Source: Macrocybe gigantea (lineage: Eukaryota; Basidiomycota; Agaricomycetes; Agaricales; Callistosporiaceae). Taken from it: a DNA stretch of 64,000 nt. How positions within the stretch are numbered: the first letter of the stretch is position 1; each line of letters begins with the position of its first letter. This document shows, one piece after another, positions 1 through 11,346 of the stretch. The translations under genes were made by a program, and so were the position numbers. Location of the stretch: the NCBI GenBank assembly GCA_011319805.1, contig SJRY01000228.1, positions 682,001-746,000 on the forward strand, read 5' to 3'. The notes under the pieces were generated by a model that had not been told where the DNA came from, made no database searches, and saw only the letters and a list, made by a program, of their open reading frames with translations.

Positions 1-471
1 TCCACTGGCCAGAACATTAAAGCTCTGGACAACTGCACCGTTATGGTGCGGAACTGGCGATGCCGCTTCCGCACTGCTCTCTCATCGCCGGGAGTTCCTC
101 TCTGCGAATGCTGTTGGCGCTGGAGGCACTCTGCTCTAAAGTGTAACCAGCAATCCCTCCGCTGCCCGATCTGTGGGGAATCCCACAGAAAGGAACATCA
201 CCACACACTCGCGTCTTGCTGCAAGGCAAGACCCAAGGCCAACCCTCCTTGTGAGGCAACTCCAGCAGGTCAACCCTGCCCGCATGCTCCGAAGTGTCTT
301 AGCTGCAGCAAAGACCACTCCACCGATGACCGGAAGTGTGCCTTCTGGAAGAATCGCTTTGATCCTGAATGGATCAAACAACACTATCAGCTGGTACGTG
401 ATCGAGCACGGTCAAGTCCCAAATATTCTAATGCCTCTCCGCAGCATAATGCGGAGGCCGATGCGTCATGA
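1..471 (+). CDS. LINE ORF1 C-terminus, Gag-like zinc-knuckle protein (5' partial)
   Basis: ORF1 proteins of this LINE type bind the element RNA. The frame is open from the first base. Three CCHC-type clusters follow one another: CECCWRWRHSALKC, a CPICGESHRKEHH region, and a CLSCSKDHSTDDRKC cluster. Compared with copy B, an Arg in the first knuckle has become Cys and a Gly has become Arg, both explained by C-to-T or G-to-A change. The stop TGA overlaps the ORF2 start in an ATGA arrangement. The gene belongs to a truncated element and is unlikely to be active. Confidence 0.8.
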   Translation, partial: STGQNIKALDNCTVMVRNWRCRFRTALSSPGVPLCECCWRWRHSALKCNQQSLRCPICGESHRKEHHHTLASCCKARPKANPPCEATPAGQPCPHAPKCLSCSKDHSTDDRKCAFWKNRFDPEWIKQHYQLVRDRARSSPKYSNASPQHNAEADAS

Positions 472-1500
472 GTGACACCTCCAGTGGATCAGCCCCGGCT
501 GTTGTCCCTGGGTCGGGCAGACGCTCTTTGATTTCTTCATTTCGTATTTTCTCTCAAAATGTAAATAGGAAATATGTACATATGGACATTCTCCTCTCCA
601 CTCTTGGAGAGGACTATGATATCTTGTTTCTCCAAGAACCTGCTTGGAACCTGCTAAGACAAGCCCCATCAGTGCATAGCACTGATGGCGAGCCAGTAAT
701 CAGAGGTCCCAGTCATCCTGACTGGACTTGCATCGTCCACCGCTCATCATATGAGGACCCGCCTCATGTGATGACTTACGTTCACAACCGCCTATGTCGG
801 TTGCATCCCTCCCTTCAACGTGATCTTGTGGATAGTCGCGACCTGATGATCGTCAGCTTTTCCACCCCTGGGGAGCCTCTATTCCTCGCCAATGCCTACT
901 CTGATGTAGACAGAAGCGCTATTCATTTGCTGCACGATTGTGCAGAAAGACCTGACTTCCCAAACCTATCTTATTTAGGAGAGGACTTCAATTGTCATTA
1001 TGAACTCTGGGATGGAGTCCATACCTCGCAGCGTACACGAGGAGAGATGTTGTGTAACGCAGCACTCGACCTTGGTCTTGATTGGGTGGAGCCATCTAAC
1101 CATGGCCCGACCTTCATCTCACATAACGTGGAGCTTCAACCCTCAGTTATCGATTTGATGTTCACCCCTGTTGATGTGATGGGGGTGGCGCCAGTCGTTC
1201 GCGATGACCTGAGATTGACTTTGGACCATTGTCCATTATCGCTCTCCTTAGACATTCCACTGCTGGACCTCTCCGATCCACGCCGGACTCTTTCAAAGGA
1301 CAGCGTGCCTGAGTTTATCTCTGACGTTGCTGGCGATCTGCTCGGTATGGACCTGGTGCCAATCGAGTCACCAGATGATTTAGAGAGCATTCTCCAGACT
1401 CTCTCCAAATCAGTTGACCGTGCTTGGGATCTCCACTCTAAGGAGTGCAAGCTATCGAAGCAGAGCAAAGGCTGGTGCAATGCTTCTCTTTCCACAACCC
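1..1500 (+). mobile_element. LINE copy A, partial (Tad/I-like non-LTR retrotransposon)
   Basis: The left part runs off the window and the right part is cut off. It holds the zinc-knuckle end of ORF1 and most of the endonuclease domain of ORF2. Its order and sequence match copy B directly downstream. Similarity to copy B stops near 1,476, just after a shared Ser-Lys-Gly-Trp, and the next bases lead into the 5' region of copy B. The exact junction cannot be placed. Confidence 0.85.
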
Positions 1501-1520
1501 CCACTTGTAAACAACTGTAA
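468..1520 (+). pseudogene. LINE ORF2 fragment, APE-like endonuclease domain
   Basis: The product is the endonuclease/exonuclease/phosphatase domain that nicks target DNA for target-primed reverse transcription. Visible motifs are an N-terminal NVNRKY segment, FLQEPAW, a DFNCHYELWD block and a C-terminal DHCPLSL block. Compared with copy B, the usual SDH has become LDH and GGDFN has become GEDFN, so catalysis is doubtful. The reverse transcriptase is absent because the element is cut off after about 335 residues; the last residues are read-through into unrelated sequence. The start is chosen because its ATG overlaps the ORF1 stop, as in copy B. Confidence 0.85.
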
Positions 1521-1676
1521 ACAACTCTCACAAATCGCACTCCTCGTTCTACGGTGACGACACTTGGGACGATCTTTGATCAGGTTGCAGATCCGGATAG
1601 ATATATCCTTGAACACTCCCCGTTTCTAAAATCGCGAAAATCGGCTGAAAATCCACCGATTTATTAGAGTTTTTCG

Positions 1677-3540
1677 ATGAGCGACGATCCGCTCAACATT
1701 GTCAGCGGCGGTGGACCTCCACCGCTAAATCCCCACCCAGGTCGGACCCCTTCTGGTCCATCTCGATCCCCCGCTCCACCCTCAGGTCACTCTGGGGATA
1801 GGAGCCTCCTTTTTCAAGGCGGCGATGGTCTTATGGATACCGACGATGCTGGCCCCTCCAACACAGGCGGGTCTGCCGAACCCACCGTGCCCCCTCCCCG
1901 TCAATACTGTCCACTGAGGCAGCTTATAATGACAATTCCATCGGTATAGCGATCTTTCCCGAAGGGCATCGGTTCCTTCATGGTGAAGCGAAGGCTGCTA
2001 CCGAGTCCCTCGCTGCCCTTAAGGATTGGATCCTTAAGGTTGGCAAGGCTTCTGTCTCCATCCCGGCAGGCTACCAGTTTGCCATCACTGAGGGTATTGC
2101 GGCCTTGGTCGCTACCGCTGGCGATGTTAACATGTTCTCTGTCCCCACTCTTGAGAGACCTCAGCATCAACTCGGAGCGCGCTTGCAGAGCATTGTGAAT
2201 GCGCACCTTCCCTCGCGCGGGAAGTCAACTCGCTTTGCTGACCCCGCCACTCACCACTCTCCTTTCGGTACTGTGCGACCAGAGGACTCTCGTTCGAATC
2301 AGGGCGCTCCCCTCCGAGACCGGCTCGGAATCCGAACTGCCCTCCCCCACCCCCTCGCGCGCGATCTCGCTCCCGGACCCCTGGACGTGGACCGCCTCCC
2401 CCGGTCAATAGGGCTACTCGCCCATCTTCCGGCAAGCGCTCTTATGCGCAAGCCTTGGCCCAATCGGCCAACACTCCCGCCGAGGCTATTGTAGCCTTGG
2501 CAAAGACTTTTCCACACCTTCCCGCTGATAAGATTGTTTCCTTGCAGAAGGAAGCAACCGGGGAGTCATCTGGACCGCCTAAGAAGAAGGCTAAGTCCAC
2601 TTCTCATGGGCCGTCTCAGCGTAATGTCCGAGTCAGCTACTCTTTTCTGAGCGACAATGATTCGGTTGCTGCCGGAGCTCTTCTCAGTGCCCTCAATAGG
2701 GCGCTGACTACTGGCAAGTCCTGGATTCGATGTGAATCTATCCAGGATCACTCCGCCTCCTCGTTCTCTTGCTTGATGACAAGGGTGGCCTCTCCGAAAG
2801 ACCTCGGCATCCTGCGCGAGGCCGCTCTCCGCTGTGCTCTGGCAGGATCCACTGTCGAGCTCGCTATTCCGACGAGCGTCTCTTATTTGAAACTGCTCGA
2901 CGTTCCTTATTTCAATGCTGATGGCAGTATTATCACAGCCAGGCAGGCCTACGAGATCCTCCGAGACTCTTCTTTCTCAGATCTCATCACTCTCGTTGGG
3001 GTTCCGCGTGTTATGCGCAACTCCAAAAACTCCGATACTGCAACCGTTTGGTTCAATATCGAAGATACATCAACTGGCCAGAATGTAAAGGCTCTGGACA
3101 ATTGTACAGTCATGGTCAGGAATTGGCGTTGCCGATTCAAGGCCGCTCTTTCTTCGCCGGGAGTTCCTCTCTGCGAACGATGTTGGCGCTGGGGGCACTC
3201 AGCTTTGAAGTGCAACCAGCAGTCCCTCCGCTGTCCGATCTGTGGGGAACCTCATAGAAAGGAACACCACCGCACTTTGGCGTCTTGCTGCAAGGCTCGA
3301 CCCAAGGCCAACCCTCCCCGTGAGGGCACGCCGGCAGGTCAACCCTGCCCCCATCCTCTGAAGTGTCTCAGCTGTAGCCGAGACCACTCCACCGATGACC
3401 AGAAGTGCCCCTTCTGGAAGAACCGCTTTGACCCAGATTGGATCAAAGAACATTACAAGCTGGTACGTGATCGCAAACGATCAGGTAACAATCGTCCTAA
3501 TGCCTCCCCGCAGCGTAATGCGGAGGCCGACGCATCATGA
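1677..3540 (+). pseudogene. LINE ORF1, frameshifted
   Basis: This encodes a nucleic-acid-binding ORF1 protein of about 620 residues. The frame starts at an ATG with a Pro/Ser-rich N-terminus. It shifts near 1,900-1,920 into a frame rich in Ala, and again near 2,250-2,330 into a Pro/Arg-rich stretch followed by KRSYAQALAQ. From 2,455 it is open to the end. CCHC knuckles at the C-terminus read CERCWRWGHSALKC, then a CPICGEPHRKEHH region, then CLSCSRDHSTDDQKC. The TGA stop overlaps the ORF2 ATG. Two indels make it nonfunctional as sequenced. Confidence 0.85.
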
Positions 3541-6500
3541 GCACCTCCTCGGGTAGCGCAGCTTCGGCTGTGGTCCCCGGTTCAAGGGGACGCTTACTGA
3601 TTTTTTCCTTTCGTATTTTCTTTCAAAATGTAAATAGAAAATATGTGCATATGGACATGCTCCTCTCCACTCTTGGAGAGGACTATGATATTTTGTTTTT
3701 CCAAGAACCTGCTTGGAATCTCATAAGACACGCTCCGTCTGCCCACAATGTTGAGGGTGAGGCAGTAATTGGTGGTCCCACTCATCCAGACTGGACCTGC
3801 ATTGTCCGCCGATCATCTCTCGAGGATCCTCCTCGGGTTATGGCCTATGTACATAACAGGCTTCGTCGCCTGCATCCATCCCTTCATCGTGACCTAGTTG
3901 ATAGTCGCAATCTTATGATTGTTAGCTTTGCCACCCCTGGCGAGCCTTTCTTTCTCGCTAACGCCTACTCTGATGTGGACGCTAGCGCCATCCGTCTCCT
4001 GCATGATTGTGCGGAGCGTCCCGATTTCCCCAATTTGAATTACCTTGGAGGGGACTTCAATTGTCATTATGAACTCTGGGATGGAGTCCATAATTCGCAG
4101 CGTTCTCGAGGAGAGATGCTGTGTAATGCAGCTCTTGATCTCGGTCTAGAATGGTCAGAACCCAGCAACCCTGGGCCGACATTCATTTCACATAACCCCA
4201 AGCTCCGGCCCTCAGTCATTGATTTGATGTTCATTCCCATCGATAGTGTGGATTGTCATCCTCGCATTGTTGATGCACTCAAGTTGACATCGGACCATGT
4301 TCCGCTGTCGCTTGTGTTGGACGTTCCCCTGCTTGACTTATCTGTTCGGCATCGAACGCTAAACAAAGACAGTGTGCCGGAGTTTATCTCTGACATTGCT
4401 GCTGATCTTCTCGGGATGGACATAGTCCCTATCGATACTAACAACGACCTCGAACGTGTCTTGGTGACACTCTCAAAGGCCATTGACCGAGCTTGGAACC
4501 TTCATTCTAAGGAATGCAAGCTTTCGAAACGGAGCAAAGGTTAGTGGAACCTGCATTGCTCTGAGACCCTTGATACTTTCAGGCAAACCCGTACTGAAAG
4601 GGATTATCGCATCTGGCGGTGAGCTGTCAAAGATGCTAAACGTGCCTTCTTTGATCAGCGGATCAAAGAGGTTGCCGAGAAATCTCATCGTCCATGGGAC
4701 CTAGCTGCATGGATGAAACAGAGACCTCTACCAGACTACGAAGCTATCTCTTATCAGGGACAGCCGTGCAACTCTATCGAAGCACTTTGGAGTGCGCTTG
4801 ATAAGTCTTATAACGCTGTGTCTGATCGTGCAGTTAATTTGGATTGCCTCGATGAACTCGAAGCGCATCCGGTGAGGGACTGGGTCCCTTTCTCTGCTAC
4901 AGAACTCCGAGAGTCCTTGGAGCCTTGTAGCAATACATCGGCACCAGGACCAGATCATCTGTCTTGGAGCCATGTTAAACAGCTGGTGAAGTTCCCTCAC
5001 GTAGCTGCATTATCTTGAACATTGCAAATGCATGTTTAGATCTGGGGCATTGGCCCTCTTACTTCAAGCAGAGCTTGTCGGTTATCATTCCGAAACCTGG
5101 CAAACCTGCATATGATACCCCAAAAGCCTTTCATCCGATTGTGCTTTTGAATACCCTCGGCAAGCTTGTCGAGAAGATGCTGGCGTGGCGTATGCAGTAC
5201 GAAGCGACCAAATTTACTGTCTTCAATCCGAAACAGTTCGGCGGTATCCATCAGAATTCAACTGAGGATGCCAGAGTCTTCCTTACCCACATTATCCGTC
5301 AAGGATGGTCTAGAGGCTTCAAAACGAGTGTCATCGCCTTTGATGTTGCTCAATATTTTCCCTCACTTAACCACCGTATGTTAGTGAGGATTCTTCAACA
5401 CGGAGGCTTTGCACGACAAGTGTCAAAGTTCTTTGAATCGTATCTCATTGGGCGCAAGACTTCCTATGCCTGGCGTAGCGCTATTTCTCCAGAGTTCGAC
5501 GCCGACATTGGGGTTGGTCAAGGCTCTGCTCTCTCTCCAGTATTGTCTGCGCTTTACTTAGCGCCGGTGCTGAAGTTATATCAGAAAGCTGGTGACATGC
5601 CAGTTATCATGTCATTCATCGATGATGGACTGATTATTGCCCAGTCCAAATCCACAGTGGACAATGTCTCGAAACTGCAGAGGGCGTATGCACTTGTGCA
5701 CAACCTCTTCACTGACTTCAGCCTTGTTGTAGAACACAACAAAACTGAACTACAGCATTTTTCGCGCAATAGTGCAGACCCTCGTCCGTCCATTGACTTG
5801 GGATTTGCTCCGTTTACGGGCAATACCCCCTTCGACCCAAGGAGATCTGGCGATACCTTGGTTTCTTTTTAGATGCGTGCCTCTCGTTTAAGGAGCACGT
5901 TCACTTCTATGCTACAAAGGCCCTGACTACGGCCAGAGCCTTTCAGATGTTAGGCAACTCTGTTCGAGGCTTATCCCCTCAACAGAAATGCATCCTTTAC
6001 CTGTCATGTGTGCATCCAATTGCAACATATGGCTGTTTATTATGGAACTTCAATGGCATGCGTAACATTGCACTGTTGAAACAACTACGCCAGATGCAGC
6101 GTAAAGCTTGCATCTGGATTAATGGATAGTTCCGCACCACTCCTGAGGGTGCGGCTGAGACGATGGCCTGTGTCGAACCTATCGGCGGGTTCATCAAAAG
6201 GTTGAAAGTCGGGTCCTCTGCCCGCCTCGCCAATTCCAATCTAAGACATGCTCTCAGATTAATCAGTACGCCCGCCTTAGCCGGGGGCGACCCATCTAAA
6301 GTGAGAAATCTCGCTGCTCTATCGGACAGGCAGCGGTCTGCGCTCAAGTCCCCTCTCAAGGATCTGGTGGATCTGAAACCACCACTCTTTTTAACCACGG
6401 ATTATTTTGCTGATGCAAATAACCCGGGCAGGCGGCTTGTCGACGAGTTTGGCAGTCGCTTTGAGATCCATAAGCTACTTGGCCGAGACGAGGACTCGGT

Positions 6501-6764
6501 AAAAGCTTATCGTGCATCGCTGGATCAGACACTTGCTCAGTGTTCGATCCAGCATGATTGCTCTTATGTGAGTAGTGATGGCTCCGTGCCCACAAAAGCA
6601 GAAGTGCCCTTCAAGCAGTCTGTTGCCGCTTCACGTGTGTATCGTGAGGGCAGACTGGTCTCTGAAATTCGTCAGCCGGTTGGCAAAGCAACGAGCGACG
6701 ATGCTGAGCTTATTGGATTGCGAATGGCGATCCAAAAGGCTATCGCACAAGATGGAGTTAATTC
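3537..6764 (+). pseudogene. LINE ORF2, endonuclease-RT-RNase H polyprotein, broken
   Basis: This is the replication protein of the LINE. Domains in order: APE-like endonuclease (3,537-4,540; FFQEPAW, GGDFNCHYELWD, SDHVPLSL), a linker, reverse transcriptase (about 4,950-5,870; motif A FDVAQYFPSLNH, motif B GVGQGSALSPVLSALYL, motif C SFIDDG), a thumb region, and RNase H (about 6,550-6,760; SSDGS and DDAELIGL carry the acidic residues). Breaks seen: TAG for Trp at 4,542, TGA near 4,620, frameshifts near 5,010 and 5,850, and a TAG at 6,127. The C-terminal zinc cluster found in copies C-G is missing because the element is truncated. Confidence 0.88.
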
Positions 6765-6856
6765 TTTTTTTTTTTTTTTGATTCAACAATTTATATAGCG
6801 GTGCACGGTGGCAGTCCGCTTGTAAATACACCAAGGTATCTACGATAAATACGACT

Positions 6857-6876
6857 AGTCTGAGAAAAAACAGACT
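6857..6876 (-). other. LINE 3' UTR stem-loop (copy C)
   Basis: A 6-bp stem (AGTCTG/CAGACT) with an 8-base loop lies about 80 bases from the poly(A) tail. It is kept in the same place in copies D, E and F, with a compensating change in copy E. Confidence 0.6.
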
Positions 6877-7153
6877 GAAGGGAGCTACATGGAGGGCTAC
6901 ACTGCCCTGTTCTCTCGTGCCCGCGCTCGAACCATATGGCTCGAGCTCGCGCGTACTCACTCGCTCGAGCGCCGTCCCCCAGCCCCAGAGGGCCGGTTGT
7001 GGTCAATTCCACGTAAAAGGTCCAAGAGGACCTATAACGGTACTGTTGCGGAGTTTGCAGTTCGCATAACGCTTGGTCAGTGCTTCGGCCACTGACCCGA
7101 CTGTTTCCAGATTGTCCGGGTTACCCCGGACGATCTCCGCTACAGAACGGCAG

Positions 7154-7635
7154 TCACCCGCCGCCTGGATCCGGAATGAAAGCACCTGCAGCCTTATTAG
7201 ATGTCAAGTACTTAATGAACCAGTGACGCACAAAGGCGTCGAACTGGCGTTCAGTTGGCCTGTGCCAGTTATGGCACTGAGTCATGACGTGGATGGAGTC
7301 TTCAACCCCTCGTCCGCAAGAGCATAAATCGCTCTCCACGAAATTAAACCGTGCCCAATACGCATTGATCGGAGCATGGCCACATGCGAGACGTGAACAG
7401 CGAGCATAAAGCTCGTTGTCTGTCACTAACTTCATGAAGCCCATTCTCTTACGAGAGGGGCATTCATAGGAATTTGGTTTTCCTGCTTCGTGAAAATGAA
7501 ATGTGGAAGCACCAATGTATTTCTTGTTCCCAGAATTCTGGAACCAAGTGCTATGCATATCATCGTCAGCCTCCTTTCGAAGGCCATCGGTGGTATAGAG
7601 GGGACGAAGTCCCAGGGGAACATCCAGGCTCCGCG
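7154..7635 (-). pseudogene. LINE ORF2 C-terminus with zinc cluster
   Basis: The fragment covers the end of ORF2 after RNase H. It includes PLYTTDGLRKEADDDMH, a GFMKLVTDNELYARC segment and a CSCGRGVEDSIHVMTQCHNW zinc-binding cluster. The same block occurs in copies D, E, F and G, which confirms the family. It ends at IPDPGGG. The part before about 7,635 is missing. Confidence 0.8.
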
Positions 7636-7687
7636 AAGTTTAGCCCCCCTCTTGCGGGGGAGGCTGCTACCTAGGTGGGTCTGCCAG

Positions 7688-7953
7688 ATTAAGGCTATTG
7701 TCCAGCACTTTCACCCAGGGCCATCCACGCCCAGGGGAACCCTTAACCTAGGACTCCTTATGTGGGTCCAGTGTGCATCCGTTGGGCTTACGCCCTCCCT
7801 ATTTCGTCTGCGGACCCCCCCTTGCCAACGGCCGAGGCCTCCCCAAATTGGGTGTGGACTCAGGGATGGTACCGTCTTACTCAGCTGCGGTCTGCTGGAT
7901 TAAGGCTTTTTGTCCGACACTTGCACTCCAAGGCCATCCACGCCAAGGGGAAC
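7688..7953. repeat. Direct repeat inside SINE-like body
   Basis: A block of about 60 bases (ATTAAGGCT, then TTGTCC, a CACTT word and GGCCATCCACGCC, ending AGGGGAACC) occurs at about 7,688-7,745 and again at about 7,896-7,953 with moderate divergence. This shows an internal tandem duplication of roughly 208 bp. Confidence 0.6.
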
Positions 7954-8753
7954 CGTTTAAGCCTGCCAAGTAGGTCGGCATGGACTTTCACCTACACACT
8001 GGGTCCCCAGAGTCCCACGGAACCCAGGAGTTCGCACTTCGGATTCAACTTAAGCGGCAACCTGGGTGTATTATCCCAGGGCCACCGACAGAGGAGTTAG
8101 GTCTCTCGAGCCAAGGACTGGAGACTGTCCAGCCTTGCTATGGCCCAGCAGTGTCTGGGGCGCGACCCCCAGTCCTGCCTTCCCGTCCTCTGGCAGATGG
8201 TTCGCTGATGCCCCTTAGGGCGCGGATCCCCATCTGCCCAAGGTCTCTGTCTTGCCATGTGCCTGCCAGACTGGCCTCCGATATCACAGCAAGGTCCATG
8301 GTCCTCCCATGACAGGTTCCCACAGGGGAAGCCCTTAGCTGAACGGGTCTGGATCTACTTCCGCCAAAGCATACTGTGCCATGACTAACCTCCGTGGACC
8401 CCTACTTCAGGCAGCTCACATGTGTACCAGGTGCCCTGTTGGCTCAAACGCCATCGGGTGGTTATCAGCCCAATTCCCGGTATAATCCCTTATCCTTTCG
8501 GCCCCTACACTTTTAGATCGGGGATCACGTGCTTGCATGTGAGTTAGGGTCATGTGACACTTGACCCACATAGTGGGGTAAGTCACATGTGTGACGCATA
8601 ACCAGCTTACGTCACGTGCCAGCTGCTTAGTCACATGACCAAGTCACCTCCCTCGTGGGAACAACTGTCACAGGGTCGTGATACTTCCTGCCCACGTCAC
8701 GTGGAACCAGCTCCGGACACTTCCGAATGCAAACCTGAAGATGCTACCTCCAG

Positions 8754-8823
8754 GACTAGAACCCGCGGCTTCGTGGCTTGCCACAGCCACAGGACTACCT
8801 GACTCGCGTTTACCGCTATGCCA
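8754..8823 (-). promoter_or_regulatory. Pol III internal promoter (tRNA-like box A and box B)
   Basis: On the minus strand, box A reads TGGCATAGCGG and matches TRGYNNARNNG fully. Box B reads GTTCTAGTC, with one mismatch to GWTCRANNC, flanked by a partial T-arm stem. It differs in sequence from the head of the copy at 22,063-23,279, which suggests a different parental tRNA. It is not a functional tRNA gene because the acceptor stem does not close. Confidence 0.6.
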
Positions 8824-8833
8824 ACCAGCCCCC

Positions 8834-9960
8834 CAGCATGAAGGCTTTGCATGTCAAGTATCAAGGTTCTTCGAGTCTTATCTTATCGGGTGTAAAAGTT
8901 CTTATGCCTGGCATAGTGCCATCTCGCCTGAGTTTGATGCTGACATTAGTATTGGCCTTGGCTCAGCTTTGTCGCACGTACTGTCTGCCTTCTATTTGGC
9001 ACCAGTACTGAAAATATATCAGAAGGTTGGTGATATGCTGACCATCATGTCATTTGTGGATGATGGGCTGATCATTGCTCAGTCCAAGTCCATTCCAGAC
9101 AATGTTCCAAAGCTCCAGAGGGCATATGCATCGGTGCATAACCTCTTCACTGACTTCGGTCTTGTTGTAAAACACAACAAGACTGAACTGCAGCACTTTT
9201 TGCACAATAGTATGGATCCCTGTCCTTTTATTGATCTGGGATTTGCCCCGTTCACAGAGAATATGATACCTTAGGTTCTTTTTGGATGCATGCCTATCCT
9301 TCAAGGAGCATGTCCATTTTTATATGACAAGGCTCTGACTACTACCAGGGCATTTCAGATATTGGGCAATTCTGTTTGGGGTTTATCCTCCCAACAGAAG
9401 CACATTCATGACATCGTGTTGAGGAGTCGGCTGCATGCCAGTCGTCGCTATCCCTGCTGGAGTAGCAGTGACATGGCCTTGGAAAGTTGATGGTCCTGTG
9501 GGGCACTCAATCTGAGCTGCACCAGATTACACTCTGGCACATCCCTTCCTGTTGGACATGGCCTATTCAGGTTGAAGCTCATGAATCAGCACATAAGCTC
9601 GACATATCGCAGGGCCCTCACCCTCTTTATACCATGGACACACTCTGTAAGGAGGCAGACGATGATATGCATGCCTCTTGGTTCCACAACTCTGGAATCA
9701 AGAAATACATTGGTGCTTCCATGTTTCGCTTCCATGATGCAGGAAAGCCAGAGTCCTTTGAGCACCCGCTTCATAAAAGAATGGGCTTCATGAAGTTAGT
9801 GACAGGCAATGAGCTATATGCTCATTGCTGTCACATCGCATGTGGATATGCACCAATCAATGCATATCAGGCATGGTTCAATTTATCGAGAGCGATGAAT
9901 GCTCTTGTGGATGCAGGTCTAAAGACTCCATCCATGTCATGACCCTGTGCTATAACTAGA
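8834..9960 (+). pseudogene. LINE ORF2 fragments (RT middle; C-terminus)
   Basis: The first part (to about 9,273) matches residues around RT motifs B and C of copy B, with ISIGLGSALSHVLSAFYL and SFVDDGLII. The motif B Gln is Leu here, so the RT would be weak or dead even if translated. A short stretch equivalent to GNSVRGLS follows near 9,366. The second part (from about 9,560) carries the HKLDIS and ADDDMHASWFHNSGIKKY region and the C-terminal zinc block. Frameshifts and a deletion separate the parts. Confidence 0.8.
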
Positions 9961-10403
9961 ACAGGCCAACTGAACGCCAGTATGATGCCTTTGTATGTTC
10001 CTGATTTGTTAAGTCCCTAACGTCGAATAAGGTGGCAGGTGCTTTTATCCCAGATCTGGGGTGGGTAACTGCCCTTTTGTAGCAAGAACACTCATGGTTA
10101 TGGCTCCTAGCAGGGCCTTTGCATAGAAGTAACTGCAACCAGCCCTCGGGCTGGGGAATCCAGAGCATCAATTCAGTAGGGTGTTTGGTGAAAGCAAATA
10201 CTGAGCTTTATTGTGAATCGCAAACTTTGCGATGCTTGTCATTACAGGCCCTTTTGGACCCCTTATGTAGAATTGACCACATCTGGCTCCTAGGAGCTGG
10301 GGGACGCAGGCCTAGTAGACGAGTCAGCATGAGTGCGAGCCTAAGTGGCATGGGCACGGGTGAGAGACAATAGGGTTAGTGCGCCCTCTATGTACATCTC
10401 CTC

Positions 10404-10421
10404 AGTCTGTTTCATCAGACT
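10404..10421 (+). other. LINE 3' UTR stem-loop (copy D)
   Basis: An AGTCTG/CAGACT stem with a 6-base loop lies about 78 bases before the A run. It is probably part of the RNA signal read by the LINE reverse transcriptase; that role is inferred. Confidence 0.6.
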
Positions 10422-10509
10422 TGTTGTATTTATTGTAGGTACTCTCGTGTATTTACAAGTGGACTGCCATCGAGCACCGCTTTATAAATTGTTGATTTAA
10501 AAAAAAAAA

Positions 10510-11346
10510 TATGCATTGTTGTTGGGAGCATATAACCCTGGAATGAACTATGGGTAGATAGGTGAGCAATTTGGCAAGACAGCAACTGGTTTTGAGGACT
10601 TACTGGCATTTGTGGTAGTGACAGTATACCTGGCTGATGCACTAGGCCTACTGTTGTTAGTGGTAGTGATGTCGGTGGTAGCAACAATGTGGCCAGCAAT
10701 GGATGTGCGGCCTGCAGCAATGGAATTGATAAAAAGCCCAAAGCATCTTGCAGAAGCTCAGTAAAGCTCATCGAGCTTGACAGCGGTAACAACTGGGATG
10801 CAGGAGGACAGAATTCAAGGGGAGACGAGGGGAGAAGTGACATGATGGTAGTGAGAAGACTTTGGTGTGTGATGCAATCAGTTCTCCATTCTGTCATGTC
10901 ATCCATCCCACCCACTCAAAGTGATGGTGACAGCGATCTTCAGTACAACCAAATAGTCTGAGAACTTGAAGCTATATAGTATGCTCTTTGCCCAAGACCT
11001 CTGATCACACTAAGTTGCTTTGCAGGGCATGATATACTGAATTGCTCTGGGAGTTTGATGCATGTGTTGAGGAACATGTCATCACCAGCCTATCACCTCT
11101 TTTACCAAATGATTTGCCCATGTCAATATGTTTTGCACCAATCTGAAGTGTTTACATCATGCACGATGGCCATTGCCTTGTTCACCGTGTAACCAGCCCA
11201 GTCATTTCATCCCAGCCAATAAGGGCAATGATACAGGGCATGCCGGACATTGCATCCAACTCAACTGAAGAAGCTGATAGGACACTGGTTGAGGAGAATG
11301 GGTCTAATAAGAAAATTAAATTATCTGACTGTGTATTCTACTACAA
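10510..11346. other. No convincing gene; flank of transposase remnant
   Basis: A long reading frame on the minus strand (10,430-10,915) overlaps the LINE tail and is biased in composition, so I reject it. On + there is a weak stretch at about 11,040-11,330 reading like degraded protein, but I cannot assign it. This is probably the 3' flank of the Plavaka-type element. Confidence 0.5.

Larger units (their letters stand above)
1530..6764 (+). mobile_element. LINE copy B, near full length, 3' end missing
   Basis: This is the best copy of the family: 5' leader, ORF1 with three zinc knuckles, then ORF2 with endonuclease, reverse transcriptase and RNase H. It breaks off inside RNase H where an oppositely oriented LINE tail begins with a 15-base T run (6,765-6,779). 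Indels and stops break both ORFs, so it is dead. The 5' boundary is approximate; the leader (about 1,540-1,676) may hold the internal promoter, but I recognise no specific element in it. Confidence 0.85.
6765..7635 (-). mobile_element. LINE copy C, 5'-truncated 3' end
   Basis: A T run at 6,765-6,779 is the poly(A) tail of a minus-strand insertion. Next comes the family 3' UTR with its stem-loop, then the C-terminal coding end. Truncation at the 5' side is usual for LINE insertion. At about 7,635 the sequence changes into the SINE-like body, so this fragment could instead be the long 3' part of a chimeric SINE-like element. Confidence 0.75.
7636..8833 (-). mobile_element. Long tRNA-headed SINE-like element, copy 1
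   Basis: Read on the minus strand, it starts with a tRNA-like promoter head (box A 8,813-8,823, box B 8,754-8,762). A body rich in CACGTGACC/CACATGACC-like words follows. A TGGTTCGCTGATGCCC block near 8,200 is also found near 22,457 in the third copy. No protein-coding frame is convincing. At its 3' side it meets LINE copy C directly, so the two may be one chimeric retroposon. No target duplication was found. Confidence 0.6.
8834..10509 (+). mobile_element. LINE copy D, truncated and internally deleted
   Basis: Homology starts in the middle of the reverse transcriptase and runs through motifs B and C. It then jumps over RNase H to the C-terminal zinc region and 3' UTR, ending in an 11-base A run (10,499-10,509). 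It shows more TG/CA in place of CG than copy B, so it has decayed further. Confidence 0.85.

Noticed and set aside
10430..10915. 161-residue minus-strand reading frame
   Set aside because: It includes the reverse complement of the LINE tail and A run and is biased in Leu, Ser and Pro; no family resemblance.
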